From assembly GCA_027619415.1 (NCBI GenBank), contig JAQCFO010000018.1, positions 1 to 37,482 of the forward strand: a stretch of DNA of 37,482 nucleotides, in the 5' to 3' direction. The translations under genes and the position numbers were made by a program. The notes below the pieces were generated by a model. It searched no databases and was not told where the DNA came from. It saw only the letters and a list, made by a program, of their open reading frames with translations. The DNA comes from Bacteroidota bacterium (GTDB taxonomy: Bacteria; Bacteroidota; Bacteroidia; Flavobacteriales; Flavobacteriaceae). Positions 15,488-25,026 of the stretch are shown here, piece after piece. Positions within the stretch are counted from its first letter, which is position 1. Every line of letters begins with the position of its first letter.

Positions 15488-17062
15488 ATGGCACAAATTA
15501 AACCTGCTGAGGTTTCAGCAATTTTAAAACAACAACTAGCAGGACTAGATGCTTCGGCTTCTTTAGATGAAGTAGGGACAGTTCTTCAGGTAGGGGATGG
15601 AATTGCAAGAGTATATGGGCTTTCTAATGTACAATACGGAGAATTAGTTCAGTTTGATTCAGGACTTGAGGGGATTGTACTTAACCTTGAAGAAGATAAC
15701 GTTGGAGTTGTTTTATTAGGACCTTCTAAAGAAATTAGCGAAGGGGATACGGTTAAACGAACACAAAGAATTGCATCAATCAATGTAGGTGAAAAAATAG
15801 TAGGAAGAGTAGTTAACACTCTTGGAAAGCCAATTGATGGCAAGGGAAATATTGAAGGTGAACTTTTTGAAATGCCTCTTGAAAGAAAGGCTCCAGGAGT
15901 AATCTTTAGACAACCAGTTAATGAGCCACTTCAAACTGGAATAAAGTCAATTGACGCAATGATTCCTGTGGGTAGAGGCCAAAGAGAGCTAGTAATTGGG
16001 GACAGACAGACAGGGAAAACAACCGTTTGCATAGACACAATTTTAAATCAAAAAGAATTTTACGATGCTGGAGAACCTGTTTATTGTATTTATGTAGCAA
16101 TTGGGCAAAAAGCATCAACAGTTGCGGGTATTGCAAAAATGCTTGAAGATAAAGGAGCGATGGCTTATACCACAATAGTAGCTGCTAATGCTTCTGATCC
16201 AGCTCCAATGCAAGTTTATGCTCCTTTTGCAGGAGCTGCAATTGGAGAGTACTTTAGAGATACAGGAAGACCAGCGTTAATAATATATGATGATTTATCC
16301 AAGCAAGCGGTAGCATATCGTGAAGTTTCATTATTACTTAGAAGACCTCCGGGAAGGGAAGCATACCCTGGGGATGTATTTTATCTACATTCAAGATTAC
16401 TGGAAAGATCATCAAAAGTAATAGCGGACGACACTATCGCCAAAAACATGAATGACTTACCGGATTCATTAAAGAAGATTGTAAAAGGTGGAGGATCTTT
16501 AACTGCACTCCCTATTATAGAGACGCAAGCGGGAGATGTTTCAGCCTATATACCAACAAATGTAATTTCAATTACTGATGGACAAATATTTCTAGAATCA
16601 AACTTATTTAATGCTGGAGTGAGACCCGCTATTAATGTAGGGATTTCTGTTTCAAGAGTTGGAGGATCAGCTCAAATTAAATCAATGAAAAAAGTAGCAG
16701 GAACTCTAAAATTAGATCAAGCTCAATTTAGAGAACTTGAAGCTTTTGCAAAATTTGGATCTGATTTAGATGATGCGACTCTAAATGTAATAGAGAAAGG
16801 CAAAAGAAACGTTGAGATTTTAAAACAAGCACAAAATGATCCGTTTAGCGTAGAAGATCAAGTTGCAATTATCTTTGCGGGGTCTAAAAACCTTTTAAGA
16901 AAGGTTCCGGTAGAAAAAGTAAAAGAATTTGAAAGGCAGTACATAGATTTTTTAAATGCAAAGCATAGAAACATTATGGATGTAATTAAATCTGGAAATC
17001 TTACTGACGAAGTAGTTGACGTTTTAACCAAAACAGCAAAAGAACTTAGTTCTTCTTATTAA
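15488..17062 (+). CDS. atpA: F-type ATP synthase subunit alpha
   Basis: 524-residue non-catalytic nucleotide-binding subunit of F1. Walker A is GDRQTGKT (171-178). The arginine finger region is [17 protein letters not shown]. Beta-barrel, nucleotide-binding and helical C-terminal domains are all present at normal length. The catalytic beta subunit gene does not follow it anywhere in the window. Confidence 0.98.
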   Translation: MAQIKPAEVSAILKQQLAGLDASASLDEVGTVLQVGDGIARVYGLSNVQYGELVQFDSGLEGIVLNLEEDNVGVVLLGPSKEISEGDTVKRTQRIASINVGEKIVGRVVNTLGKPIDGKGNIEGELFEMPLERKAPGVIFRQPVNEPLQTGIKSIDAMIPVGRGQRELVIGDRQTGKTTVCIDTILNQKEFYDAGEPVYCIYVAIGQKASTVAGIAKMLEDKGAMAYTTIVAANASDPAPMQVYAPFAGAAIGEYFRDTGRPALIIYDDLSKQAVAYREVSLLLRRPPGREAYPGDVFYLHSRLLERSSKVIADDTIAKNMNDLPDSLKKIVKGGGSLTALPIIETQAGDVSAYIPTNVISITDGQIFLESNLFNAGVRPAINVGISVSRVGGSAQIKSMKKVAGTLKLDQAQFRELEAFAKFGSDLDDATLNVIEKGKRNVEILKQAQNDPFSVEDQVAIIFAGSKNLLRKVPVEKVKEFERQYIDFLNAKHRNIMDVIKSGNLTDEVVDVLTKTAKELSSSY

Positions 17063-17073
17063 AGACAAACAAG

Positions 17074-17934
17074 ATGGCCAACCTTAAAGAAATTAGAATT
17101 AGAATAGGCTCAGTTTCTTCTACTATGCAAATTACCAGCGCTATGAAAATGGTGTCAGCTGCTAAGCTAAAGAAAGCCCAAGACGCAATTACTGCTATGA
17201 GACCATATTCTAATAAACTTTCTGAGTTAATGCAAGGTCTTAATGGGTCAAATAATTCAGATGAAAAATCATTTACAATTAAAAGAAAAGTAAAAAAAGT
17301 ATTGATTGTAGCCATTAGCTCTAACAGAGGACTTTGTGGGGCTTTTAACGCTAACATTGCTAAACAAGCTAATCTTATAAAGTCAAGAGAGGAATTTAAA
17401 AACACCGAAATCAATTTTTTGTCTATTGGAAAAAAAATAAATGATATTCTTCAAAAATCTGAAAAAGTTATCCAAAATGATAGTGATGTTTTTGAAGATT
17501 TAAATTATGAGCGAGTTTCTAAAATTACTAATAAATTAATGGAGTTATACATAGAAGAGGAGTATGATCACGTGGAAATTGTTTATAATTCATTTAAAAA
17601 TGCCGCTACACAGATTATTAAGTCAGAGCAGTTTTTGCCGATTCCAATTAGCGAAATAGAAGGCAGCGAAAACTCAGATTATCTTTTTGAGCCATCACAA
17701 GAATTAATATTAAGCACTTTAATTCCAAAATCTTTAAAAATTCAATTGTTTAAAGCAATAAGAGATTCTTTTGCTAGTGAACATGGAGCTAGAATGACAG
17801 CTATGCACAAAGCAACTGACAATGCGTCTGAATTAAGAGATGAGTTAAAGCTGACTTACAATAAGGCCAGGCAAGCTTCAATTACTAATGAGATTTTAGA
17901 AATTGTTGGAGGGGCGGAAGCTTTAAACAGCTAA
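17074..17934 (+). CDS. atpG: F-type ATP synthase subunit gamma
   Basis: 286-residue central rotor shaft. The N-terminal coiled-coil helix [36 protein letters not shown] and the C-terminal helix with [20 protein letters not shown] (both conserved in the family) flank the Rossmann-like middle domain ([14 protein letters not shown]). This is the last gene of the atp cluster here. Most bacteria continue with atpD and atpC; in Flavobacteriia those are normally at another locus. Confidence 0.96.
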   Translation: MANLKEIRIRIGSVSSTMQITSAMKMVSAAKLKKAQDAITAMRPYSNKLSELMQGLNGSNNSDEKSFTIKRKVKKVLIVAISSNRGLCGAFNANIAKQANLIKSREEFKNTEINFLSIGKKINDILQKSEKVIQNDSDVFEDLNYERVSKITNKLMELYIEEEYDHVEIVYNSFKNAATQIIKSEQFLPIPISEIEGSENSDYLFEPSQELILSTLIPKSLKIQLFKAIRDSFASEHGARMTAMHKATDNASELRDELKLTYNKARQASITNEILEIVGGAEALNS

Positions 17935-17981
17935 TTATAGCCTTACTTAGCAGCAATAATTATAGGCTAAAACCCAAGAAT

Positions 17982-18416
17982 ATGATTGTCAGAATAATTA
18001 ACAACTCTTCAAATTCATTACCAAATTACGAAACCTTGCTTTCAGCCGGAATGGATATTAGGGCGTTTATAGAAAACCCTGTAACGATAAAACCCTTAGA
18101 GAGGCTATTAGTTAAAACAGGACTCCAAATAGAGCTTCAAAAAGGATATGAAGCTCAGCTCAGGCCAAGAAGCGGGTTATCTTTAAAAAAAGGAATTACG
18201 GTTCTAAATTCCCCAGGCACAATTGATGCAGACTATAGAGGTGAAATAGGAGTTATTTTGATTAATTTATCAGATGAAGATTTTGATATTTTGTCTGGAG
18301 ACAGAATAGCACAATTAGTTATATCAAAACATGAAAGAATAGAATGGGAATTAAGTAAGTCAATAGACAAAACTAAAAGAGGGATTAAAGGGTTCGGAAG
18401 TACAGGTTTAAAATAA
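17982..18416 (+). CDS. dut: dUTP diphosphatase
   Basis: 144-residue trimeric dUTPase that turns dUTP into dUMP, keeping uracil out of DNA and feeding dTMP synthesis. All five family motifs are present: [29 protein letters not shown] (with the catalytic aspartate), GDRIAQLV and [10 protein letters not shown]. It begins 47 bases after atpG and ends 5 bases before a nucleotidyltransferase. Confidence 0.96.
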   Translation: MIVRIINNSSNSLPNYETLLSAGMDIRAFIENPVTIKPLERLLVKTGLQIELQKGYEAQLRPRSGLSLKKGITVLNSPGTIDADYRGEIGVILINLSDEDFDILSGDRIAQLVISKHERIEWELSKSIDKTKRGIKGFGSTGLK

Positions 18417-18421
18417 AACAA

Positions 18422-19438
18422 ATGAAATTAATTATACCTATGGCGGGAAGGGGATCAAGGCTAAGGCCTCACACCTTAACAACCCCAAAACCTTTGATAT
18501 CTATAGCTGGAAAACCTATAGTCGCTAGGCTCATAAATGACGTGGCTAAGCTTATTAACGAGCCAATTGAAGAAATGGTCTTTATAGTTGGAAGTCCGTT
18601 GTTTTTTGGGAAAGATGTAATTAATAAACTGGAAAAAATAGCAAAATCTCATAACTCAAAAGCTAGAATATATCGTCAATTAAACCCACTTGGAACGGGG
18701 CACGCAATTATGTGCGCTGAAGAATCTCTAAAGGGCAAAGCGTTAGTTATTTATCCAGACACACTTATAAGAGCCAATGAATCTTTTGATAAAAATGCAG
18801 ATGTAGTCATTTGGACTAAACAAGTGGACAATCCAGAAGCGTATGGCGTAGTTAAGCTAAATGCAAATGAAGAAATTATAGATTTAATTGAAAAACCTTC
18901 TGATTTTGTTTCAGATTTTGCAGTTATTGGCATTTATTATTTTAAAGAAATAGCACACCTTAAAGAGCAATTGAAAATCGTTATTAAAAACAACACAATG
19001 CATTCAGGAGAATTTCAAATTAATGACGGTTTACTAGGAATGATGGAAAACGGGAGCCTTTTTAAAGTAGGCAAGATTTCAGCATGGCTAGATTGTGGAA
19101 ATGTAAACAGCACGATTTCATCAAATAAAGAAATGCTAAACTTTCTCTTAGAAGACAAGGAAGGGTTAATTTCAGATAATATTAATTTAATAAACTCTAA
19201 AGTGATAGAGCCTTGTTATATTTCGTCTAATGTAGTTATAGCAAACTCAACTATAGGCCCCTATGTTTCTATAAACTCAGACAGTAAAATTTCCAATGTT
19301 GTTATTTCAAATTCTATTGTAGGAGAAAACACAATTCTTTCAAACGCTAAGATTAAGAATTCAATGATTGGAAATAATTGCAAATATGACGGTCAACACA
19401 CTGAAATTAATATTGGAGATTTCAGCGAGTTGACCTAA
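18422..19438 (+). CDS. Sugar-phosphate nucleotidyltransferase with left-handed beta-helix tail
   Basis: 338-residue enzyme of the glucose-1-phosphate thymidylyl/uridylyl/mannose-1-phosphate guanylyltransferase superfamily, making an activated NDP-sugar. The nucleotide loop MAGRGSRLRPHTLTTPKPL spans residues 7-25, with the metal aspartate in YPDTL and the sugar-binding GEF in MHSGEFQI. From about residue 255 hexapeptide-like repeats (VIEPCYISSNVVIANSTIGPYVSI, ISNSIVGENTIL) predict a left-handed beta-helix. The exact sugar and nucleotide cannot be assigned. The neighbours (DUF4292, EnvC) suggest envelope use. Confidence 0.9.
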   Translation: MKLIIPMAGRGSRLRPHTLTTPKPLISIAGKPIVARLINDVAKLINEPIEEMVFIVGSPLFFGKDVINKLEKIAKSHNSKARIYRQLNPLGTGHAIMCAEESLKGKALVIYPDTLIRANESFDKNADVVIWTKQVDNPEAYGVVKLNANEEIIDLIEKPSDFVSDFAVIGIYYFKEIAHLKEQLKIVIKNNTMHSGEFQINDGLLGMMENGSLFKVGKISAWLDCGNVNSTISSNKEMLNFLLEDKEGLISDNINLINSKVIEPCYISSNVVIANSTIGPYVSINSDSKISNVVISNSIVGENTILSNAKIKNSMIGNNCKYDGQHTEINIGDFSELT

Positions 19439-19447
19439 CTTGCTTAA

Positions 19448-20203
19448 ATGAGAAAAGTTTTAATTTTTATTCCACTATTGTTTTTAAACTGTAAAGCATT
19501 AACAAAAGCTGATACAGAAAGAAGTTTTAAAAAAATATCTACAAAAGATTTAATTAAAAACATTTTAGAAGAACAAGTTAGCTACAATTCTCTTTTTATA
19601 AGATCTAAAGTAACAATAACAGAAAAAGGATCCTCAAATCAAATTAATTTAAGCATTAGAATTAAAAACAACGATAAAATATTAGTCAGCGGTTCGTTGT
19701 TGATCCCTCTATTTAAAGCGCTAATTACAGAAAAAGAAATTGCTTTTTACGAAAAAATAAAAAAGACATATTATATAGAGGATTATAACACCCTGACCAG
19801 TATTATTAATTTCAAACTTTCGTTAAATTCTTTGGAGAAGTTATTTGTCGGAATGCCTATGGGTGACTTTAAGGGAGCGAGGTTTTCTCAATTAACAAAT
19901 ATTGAAAATTACATCCTAGAATCAAACAACAAAAAAGTTCAGGCTACGTATATATTTAACCCATTTACCTACAAATTAACCGAACAGAAATTATATTCAT
20001 CTTTAACAAATAGCGAATTAACGATTCAGTATAGCAATTACAAAACAATTGATGGTAAAAATTTTCCTCAAAAAATTATAATAATTGCAAAAGGAAAGAA
20101 AAGGAATTTAAAAATTTTACTTAATTTAAATTCAAATAGAATTGACGAAGAGCTTTCATTTCCTTTTGAAATTCCTAAAGATTATAAAAAAACTGAATTA
20201 TGA
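19448..20203 (+). CDS. DUF4292 lipoprotein
   Basis: 251-residue lipoprotein of the DUF4292 family. The signal sequence ends in a lipobox (LLFLNC, cysteine near residue 15). The body is rich in beta-strands (ILVSGSLLIPLFKALITEKEIAFYEKIKKTYYIED), the kind of fold seen in LolA/LolB-like periplasmic proteins; that likeness is my impression from the pattern, not a proven match. It overlaps the EnvC-like gene by 4 bases (ATGA), a sign of coupled translation. The function is unknown; a role in envelope lipid or lipoprotein handling is possible. Confidence 0.83.
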   Translation: MRKVLIFIPLLFLNCKALTKADTERSFKKISTKDLIKNILEEQVSYNSLFIRSKVTITEKGSSNQINLSIRIKNNDKILVSGSLLIPLFKALITEKEIAFYEKIKKTYYIEDYNTLTSIINFKLSLNSLEKLFVGMPMGDFKGARFSQLTNIENYILESNNKKVQATYIFNPFTYKLTEQKLYSSLTNSELTIQYSNYKTIDGKNFPQKIIIIAKGKKRNLKILLNLNSNRIDEELSFPFEIPKDYKKTEL

Positions 20204-21420
20204 CTATAAAAAATAGCCTACAATCAGGGCTTTTCTTATTTATAGTTGTTTTCAACCTGCAATTCGTAATTGCTCAAAAATCTAGTAGATTAGGATTGGA
20301 AGAAAAAAAAATTCAAATTCAAAAAGAATTAAAAGCTATCAATGAAATGCTTTTTGATAATAAAAAGAGAAAAGCAATAGTTTTTTCAGACATTGAAAAT
20401 TTGAATTATAAAATTCAACGTAAAGAAGAGCTAGTTAAACTTACAAACAAACAAATCAATTTTTTAGAAGAGGAAATAAAACTAAACATTAGTCAGCAAA
20501 TAGAACTAGAAGCTCAATTAAAAGAAGTAAAAGAGGCTTACGGAAAAATGATTTTAAAATCCTATCAAACAAAATCAGGAAAGAACAGAATAATGTTTTT
20601 GCTGTCTTCAGAAACTTTTTTTCAAGCATTTAAAAGAGTGCAGTATATGAAACAGTATGCAGCTTTTAGAAGAGCGCAAGGAATTAAAATAACACTACTA
20701 TCAAATGACCTTAAGTCTGTAAATGAATTGCTAGTAGTTAAAAAAAACGAAAAAGAACAGCTTGTTCTTAGTAATCGAAAAGTTCAAAAATCGTTAAAAA
20801 ACGAAAAAATCCAAGTCAATGAAATTGCATATGAATTAAGAAAAAAAGAAAAAAAGTATAAAAGAGAAATTATAGAAAAACAAAGACTGACTTCAAAAAT
20901 AGATAAAGAAATAGAAAAATTAATTAGAGAAGCTATTGCGAAATCTAATAAAAATAATACAAATTCAAAAAGCTTTGATTTGACGCCTGAAGCAAAAGCG
21001 TTAGCCAAAAAGTTTGTTTTAAATAAAGGAAAATTGCCTTGGCCAGTTTTAAGAGGTGTTGTTATTCAGAAATTTGGAACCCAACCTCACCCTGTTGTTA
21101 AAACAGCAAAAATTAAAAGTAACGGCATTGTCATTGCCACTCCAAAATTCGAAAAAGTTAAAACGATATTTGAGGGAAAGGTTTTATCTGTTTTACAGTT
21201 TAAAGGGAGTAACCCCACTATTTTAATCCAACATGGAAATTATATATCTGCTTATAAAAACCTTTCGAAAGTTTACGTTAAAAAAGGAGACACTGTTTTA
21301 TCAAGTCAAGAAATAGGACAGGTATTTACAAATAATTCAACGGAGCAATCAACTATACAGTTTAGTGTTTTTGAAAAAACAACCCCAATGAACCCCTTAT
21401 TGTGGTTATTAAAAATGTAG
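20200..21420 (+). CDS. EnvC-like murein hydrolase activator (degenerate M23 domain)
   Basis: 406-residue periplasmic protein with a signal peptide (1-26), a long coiled coil (about 28-255, very rich in Lys and Glu) and a C-terminal LytM/M23-like domain (about 275-406). In that domain the first metal motif HxG is replaced by SNG (307-309), and the tyrosine-histidine-leucine motif reads YKNL, so the zinc site is lost and the protein should be an activator of amidases rather than a peptidase, like E. coli EnvC. It is coupled to DUF4292 by a 4-base overlap. It converges on ribE with one base between the stop codons and no terminator. Confidence 0.9.
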   Translation: MTIKNSLQSGLFLFIVVFNLQFVIAQKSSRLGLEEKKIQIQKELKAINEMLFDNKKRKAIVFSDIENLNYKIQRKEELVKLTNKQINFLEEEIKLNISQQIELEAQLKEVKEAYGKMILKSYQTKSGKNRIMFLLSSETFFQAFKRVQYMKQYAAFRRAQGIKITLLSNDLKSVNELLVVKKNEKEQLVLSNRKVQKSLKNEKIQVNEIAYELRKKEKKYKREIIEKQRLTSKIDKEIEKLIREAIAKSNKNNTNSKSFDLTPEAKALAKKFVLNKGKLPWPVLRGVVIQKFGTQPHPVVKTAKIKSNGIVIATPKFEKVKTIFEGKVLSVLQFKGSNPTILIQHGNYISAYKNLSKVYVKKGDTVLSSQEIGQVFTNNSTEQSTIQFSVFEKTTPMNPLLWLLKM

Positions 21421-21421
21421 T

Positions 21422-22009
21422 TTATTTATATTTAGGGAGCATTTTCATTAAATATTTTCCTAAAATATCAAATTCTAAATTCACCACACTGCCCACAAAA
21501 AAGTTTTTAAAATTAGTGTGAGAATAAGTATAAGGAATAATGGCCACGCTAAAACTATTCTCATTTGATTCAACAACTGTTAGGCTGACGCCATTTACTG
21601 CAATAGAGCCTTTTTCAACAGTAATGTTTGCAGAAGCATCATACCTAAAGACATACTCCCAGCTTCCATTGGTTTTGTTAATTTTTATACATTCTCCTGC
21701 TTGATCTATGTGACCCTGAATCATGTGCCCGTCTAATCGAGCTCCTATTTTCATCGCACGCTCTAAATTAATCACCTCTCCAACCTTCCAATTGCTAATA
21801 TTAGTTTTATTAATAGTTTCTTTAATAGCAGTTACAGTATAGGTGTTGTTTTTTATTTCAACAATTGTCAAACAAATTCCGTTATGAGACACGCTCTGAT
21901 CTATTTTGAGTTCAGAAACGAGCTTACTGGAAAGAGTGATATTCAGGTTCCCTTGATTAGCCATCAAGTTTACAACGATACCATTATCTTCTACAATTCC
22001 CGTAAACAT
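21422..22009 (-). CDS. ribE: Riboflavin synthase alpha chain
   Basis: 195-residue enzyme that dismutates two 6,7-dimethyl-8-ribityllumazines to riboflavin. It shows the expected internal duplication of two lumazine-binding halves: MFTGIVEDNGIV at 1-12, and the second half around GARLDGHMIQGHIDQAGE. The ATG at 22009 is the family start (MFTGIV). A longer reading to 22207 would run through the divergent pdxA gene and is rejected. No FMN riboswitch-like leader fits in the 61 bases upstream. Confidence 0.96.
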   Translation of the reverse strand: MFTGIVEDNGIVVNLMANQGNLNITLSSKLVSELKIDQSVSHNGICLTIVEIKNNTYTVTAIKETINKTNISNWKVGEVINLERAMKIGARLDGHMIQGHIDQAGECIKINKTNGSWEYVFRYDASANITVEKGSIAVNGVSLTVVESNENSFSVAIIPYTYSHTNFKNFFVGSVVNLEFDILGKYLMKMLPKYK

Positions 22010-22070
22010 ATTCTTTAATTTATATATATATTTAATGCGTAAAATTAGCAATAATAAATTTACATTATAT

Positions 22071-23126
22071 ATGGAAGAAAAAACATTGCCAATTGTAGGG
22101 ATATCCTGTGGTGATCCAAACGGAATAGGGATTGAAATAATTTTAAAATCTCTTTTAGACAAAAGGGTTTTAGAGTTTTTTACACCTGTTGTCTTTTCAA
22201 ACAACAATGTAATATCAGATCAAATTAAAGCGCTTGATCTTGACGTGCAGTTTAATAAAATTAATTTAAATCAAAAGCCTTTAAGTGGAAAAATAAATGT
22301 TGTTAATTGCTGGGAAGAAAATTTTAAAACTGAATTTGGGAAGCCCTCAGAAAAATCAGGAGAACTTTCTTACTTGTCATTAGAAGCCACAACAAACGCT
22401 TTAATTAATTCTAAAATAGACGTTATGGTTACTGCGCCAATAAATAAAAACAACATTCAAAATAAAAATTTTAAATATCCAGGGCATACGGATTATTTAG
22501 CAAAAAAATTAAAAGGTGAAAGTTTAATGTTTATGGTAAATGAAGAGTTAAGAGTTGGGTTGTTAACAGATCATATTCCAATAAAAGAAATAGCCTCCAG
22601 TATTTCTTTAGAAAAAATATCAAATAAAATAAAAATAATGGAACAATCACTTCAAATAGATTTTGGAGTTCAAAAACCTAAGATAGCCGTTCTTTCAGTA
22701 AACCCACACGTAGGAGATGGAGGAGTTATAGGAAAAGAAGATGATTTAATTTTAATACCAGCTCTTTTAGAAATTTCCAATAAAGGTTCTTTGCTTTTTG
22801 GACCATTTTCTGCAGACAGTTTTTTTGGATCAAAAACACATGAAAAATACGATGCAATATTAGCGATATATCATGACCAAGGGTTAATACCTTTTAAGAC
22901 TCTTTCATTTGGAGAAGGTGTTAATTTCACTGCAGGGCTAAGCAAAATAAGAACCTCACCTGACCACGGAACGGGGTATGATATTGCAGGAAAAAATCTT
23001 GCAAATTCTAATTCTTTTAAAAACGCAATTTTTTGCGCAATTGAGATTTTTAAGAAAAGAAAATTACATGATAAAATAAACGAAAACCCTTTATTGAGCT
23101 CAAAAACAAAAACGATTAGAAAATAG
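22071..23126 (+). CDS. pdxA: 4-hydroxythreonine-4-phosphate dehydrogenase
   Basis: 351-residue enzyme of DXP-dependent vitamin B6 synthesis, oxidising 4-phosphohydroxy-threonine with NAD and metal. It begins PIVGISCGDPNGIGIEI (residues 7-23), the family signature. Metal-binding histidines are expected in FKYPGHTDYL, LLTDHIPI and ILAIYHDQGLIPFK; the end motif RTSPDHGTGYDIAG is intact. ATG 22071 gives the normal N-terminus; an ATG at 22035 adds 12 residues with no family support. A near-consensus box TAAATTTA lies at 22055-22062. Divergent from ribE. Confidence 0.96.
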   Translation: MEEKTLPIVGISCGDPNGIGIEIILKSLLDKRVLEFFTPVVFSNNNVISDQIKALDLDVQFNKINLNQKPLSGKINVVNCWEENFKTEFGKPSEKSGELSYLSLEATTNALINSKIDVMVTAPINKNNIQNKNFKYPGHTDYLAKKLKGESLMFMVNEELRVGLLTDHIPIKEIASSISLEKISNKIKIMEQSLQIDFGVQKPKIAVLSVNPHVGDGGVIGKEDDLILIPALLEISNKGSLLFGPFSADSFFGSKTHEKYDAILAIYHDQGLIPFKTLSFGEGVNFTAGLSKIRTSPDHGTGYDIAGKNLANSNSFKNAIFCAIEIFKKRKLHDKINENPLLSSKTKTIRK

Positions 23127-23150
23127 ATCAATTCTATTTTCTAAATTTCT

Positions 23151-23158
23151 TATATTCG
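23151..23158 (+). promoter_or_regulatory. -7 box for the DUF177-rpmF operon
   Basis: TATATTCG followed by CGG, one base off TAnnTTTG, 20 bases before the ATG at 23179. No clear -33 TTG. The CGG trailing bases match those of the atp promoter in this window. Confidence 0.5.
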
Positions 23159-23178
23159 CGGATTCAAACTAAAAGTGA

Positions 23179-23700
23179 ATGCTTTTTTTAAATCAATTTG
23201 TAATTAATTTTACCGGATTAAAAGAAGGAGAACACAGCTTTGAGTTTGAATTAAATAATAAGTTCTTTGAACATTTTGATTATAATGATTTTAATAGCTG
23301 TCGAATTACAGCAATAGTTAAGGTTAATAAAAAGTCTAATTTATTGGAATTTAGCTTTAACTCTAAAGGGATTCTAAATATTAACTGCCACGTTTCTAAC
23401 GAGCCTTTTGATTATTCAATAGACAACAAGATGAAATTAGTTGTTAAATTTAGTTCTGAATTAATTAATGACAATGAGGATTTGTTGGTTTTGCCATTAG
23501 GCTCATCTCAACTTAATGCTGCGCAGCACTTATTTGAAATGATAATACTATCTTTGCCTATTAAAATTATTCATCCTGGAGTTGAAGACGGTTCGTTAGA
23601 GTCAAAAACTTTAAAAAAATTAAAGGAGATAGAATCAAGCGTTAAAGAACAAAATTTAAAAAACGATCCCCGTTGGGATAAATTAAAAGATTTAATATAA
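23179..23700 (+). CDS. DUF177/YceD family protein
   Basis: 173-residue soluble protein of the YceD (DUF177) family, which nearly always precedes rpmF and is linked to 23S rRNA or ribosome accumulation in bacteria and plastids. Conserved features are the cysteine in [38 protein letters not shown], and the ending [10 protein letters not shown] typical of Bacteroidota members. It lies 10 bases before rpmF. Confidence 0.92.
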   Translation: MLFLNQFVINFTGLKEGEHSFEFELNNKFFEHFDYNDFNSCRITAIVKVNKKSNLLEFSFNSKGILNINCHVSNEPFDYSIDNKMKLVVKFSSELINDNEDLLVLPLGSSQLNAAQHLFEMIILSLPIKIIHPGVEDGSLESKTLKKLKEIESSVKEQNLKNDPRWDKLKDLI

Positions 23701-23710
23701 TAAACAAATT

Positions 23711-23908
23711 ATGGCACATCCTAAAAGAAAAATTTCTAAAACTAGAAGAGATAAAAGAAGAACTCATTACAAGATGGCAGAATCTCAAATAGCAACTTGT
23801 AAAACAACAGGAGAAGCTCATCTTTACCATAGGGCTCATTGGTATGAAGGAAAACTTTACTACAAAGGAAAGGTGTTGATTGACAATGCTGCTCAAGCAG
23901 AAGCATAA
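23711..23908 (+). CDS. rpmF: 50S ribosomal protein L32
   Basis: 65-residue large-subunit protein. It starts [22 protein letters not shown], the standard L32 head. Only one cysteine is present (about residue 29), so the four-cysteine zinc ribbon of other L32 forms is absent and this is the zinc-free type. It is followed by the T-tract array and then the fatty-acid genes. Confidence 0.97.
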   Translation: MAHPKRKISKTRRDKRRTHYKMAESQIATCKTTGEAHLYHRAHWYEGKLYYKGKVLIDNAAQAEA

Positions 23909-23917
23909 ATTACATTA

Positions 23918-24000
23918 AGCAAAAAAGCATTTTTTTGATGTTTTTTGTCATTTTTTTGCTCTTTTTTGCTCTTTTTTGCTCTTTTTTCCCCATTTTTGAT
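23918..24000 (+). repeat. Seven helically phased T-tracts before fabH
   Basis: Seven runs of 5 to 7 T begin at 23930, 23941, 23951, 23962, 23972, 23982 and 23993. The spacing is 10 or 11 bases, mean 10.5, which is one helical turn. The middle units are CTTTTTTGCT copies (23961-23980 exact, neighbours diverged). Phased A/T-tracts of this kind bend DNA strongly. An upstream AGCAAAAAAG (23918-23927) is the reverse complement of the repeat unit, so the RNA could also fold. It lies between rpmF and fabH and touches the likely -33 site of fabH. Confidence 0.8.
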
Positions 24001-24023
24001 TAAAATTAAAAACATTTAATTTG
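23996..24023 (+). promoter_or_regulatory. Candidate fabH promoter
   Basis: TTG (23996-23998), 17 bases, then TTAATTTG (24016-24023), one base off TAnnTTTG. The spacing is a little short of the 19 bases seen at the best promoters here. The -7 box ends on the TTG used as the fabH start codon, so either the box is not used or translation begins lower down. Confidence 0.35.
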
Positions 24024-25013
24024 AAAAAAATTCACGCTTCAATTACAGCAGTTGGTTCTTATTTGCCTGAACAAATTTTGACTAATGCTGATTTAGAAAA
24101 AATTGTTAATACCACTGACGAATGGATTACTGCTAGAACAGGAATTAAAGAAAGAAGAATTTTAAAGCAAGGATTGGGAGTTTCTTTTATGGCAATTAAT
24201 GCCGCCAATTCTATACTAGATAAAAAAAAAATCAACCCACTAGACATTGACATGATAATTGTTGCAACCATTACCCCAGACATGCACGCAACTGCAACCG
24301 CAGCTTATGTTGCATCTGAAATCGGAGCTAACAATGCTTTTGGATATGACCTGAGTGCAGCTTGTTCTGGGTTTTTATTTGGAATGTCTACTGCTTCTTC
24401 GTTCATTGAATCAGGCCGATACAAAAAAATTCTTTTAATAGGAGCAGATAAAATGTCTTCAATTGTAGATTATTCCGACAGAAATACGTGTATTATTTTT
24501 GGAGACGGAGCTGGAGCTGTTTTATTAGAACCAAATTTAGAAGGGCATGGAGTTCAAGACGAATATTTACGCTCAAACGGAATAGGAAGAGATTTTTTAA
24601 GAATTGAATCAGGAGGCTCTTATATGCCAACAAGTTTAGAGACGGTAAAAAGCAAGAAACATTTTATTTATCAAGATGGCAAGAATGTTTTTAAGCATGC
24701 TGTTTCAAAGATGGCTGATGCGTCTGAAGAAATTATGAAAAGAAATCACTTAACGAACTTTGATGTAAATTATCTAATAGCACATCAAGCAAATAAAAGA
24801 ATAATTGATGCTACCGCTAACAGAATGGGAATTGTTAGCGAGAAGGTTTTAATGAATATTGAGAGTTACGGTAACACAACAGCAGCAACAATTCCATTAT
24901 TATTATCGGACTATGAGTCTATATTTAAAAAAGACGATAAGATAATCTTTGCGGCTTTTGGAGCAGGATTTACATGGGGAGCCATGTATTTAAAATGGGG
25001 GTATAATAGTTAA
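24021..25013 (+). CDS. fabH: 3-oxoacyl-ACP synthase III
   Basis: 330-residue KAS III that condenses acetyl- or branched acyl-CoA with malonyl-ACP to start fatty-acid synthesis. The catalytic triad is C115 (AACSGF), H255 (IAHQANKR) and N285 (GNTTAAT). The start is TTG at 24021 ([17 protein letters not shown]): no ATG or GTG lies nearby in frame, and the family N-terminus would be lost from the next ATG. That TTG overlaps a possible -7 box, so the start is less certain than the gene. First of the fabH-accB-accC group. Confidence 0.95.
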   Translation: MKKIHASITAVGSYLPEQILTNADLEKIVNTTDEWITARTGIKERRILKQGLGVSFMAINAANSILDKKKINPLDIDMIIVATITPDMHATATAAYVASEIGANNAFGYDLSAACSGFLFGMSTASSFIESGRYKKILLIGADKMSSIVDYSDRNTCIIFGDGAGAVLLEPNLEGHGVQDEYLRSNGIGRDFLRIESGGSYMPTSLETVKSKKHFIYQDGKNVFKHAVSKMADASEEIMKRNHLTNFDVNYLIAHQANKRIIDATANRMGIVSEKVLMNIESYGNTTAATIPLLLSDYESIFKKDDKIIFAAFGAGFTWGAMYLKWGYNS

Positions 25014-25026
25014 TAAACCATATATT

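Noticed and set aside
17936-17967. Inverted repeat after atpG as a terminator
   Set aside because: Only TAGCCT/AGGCTA pairs, six bp around a loop of about 18, with no T-run.
22035-22070. An upstream ATG for pdxA at 22035
   Set aside because: It adds 12 residues not seen in the family; ATG 22071 gives the normal N-terminus.
22010-22070. FMN riboswitch upstream of riboflavin synthase
   Set aside because: The spacer is too short and AT-rich, with none of the conserved RFN stems.
22010-22207. A longer reading of riboflavin synthase starting at 22207
   Set aside because: The extra residues have no family likeness, overlap the divergent pdxA gene, and the standard MFTGIV start lies at 22009.
23930-24000. 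CRISPR-like or satellite array
   Set aside because: The units are about 10 bp with no spacers between them; the pattern is phased T-tracts, not repeats with unique spacers.
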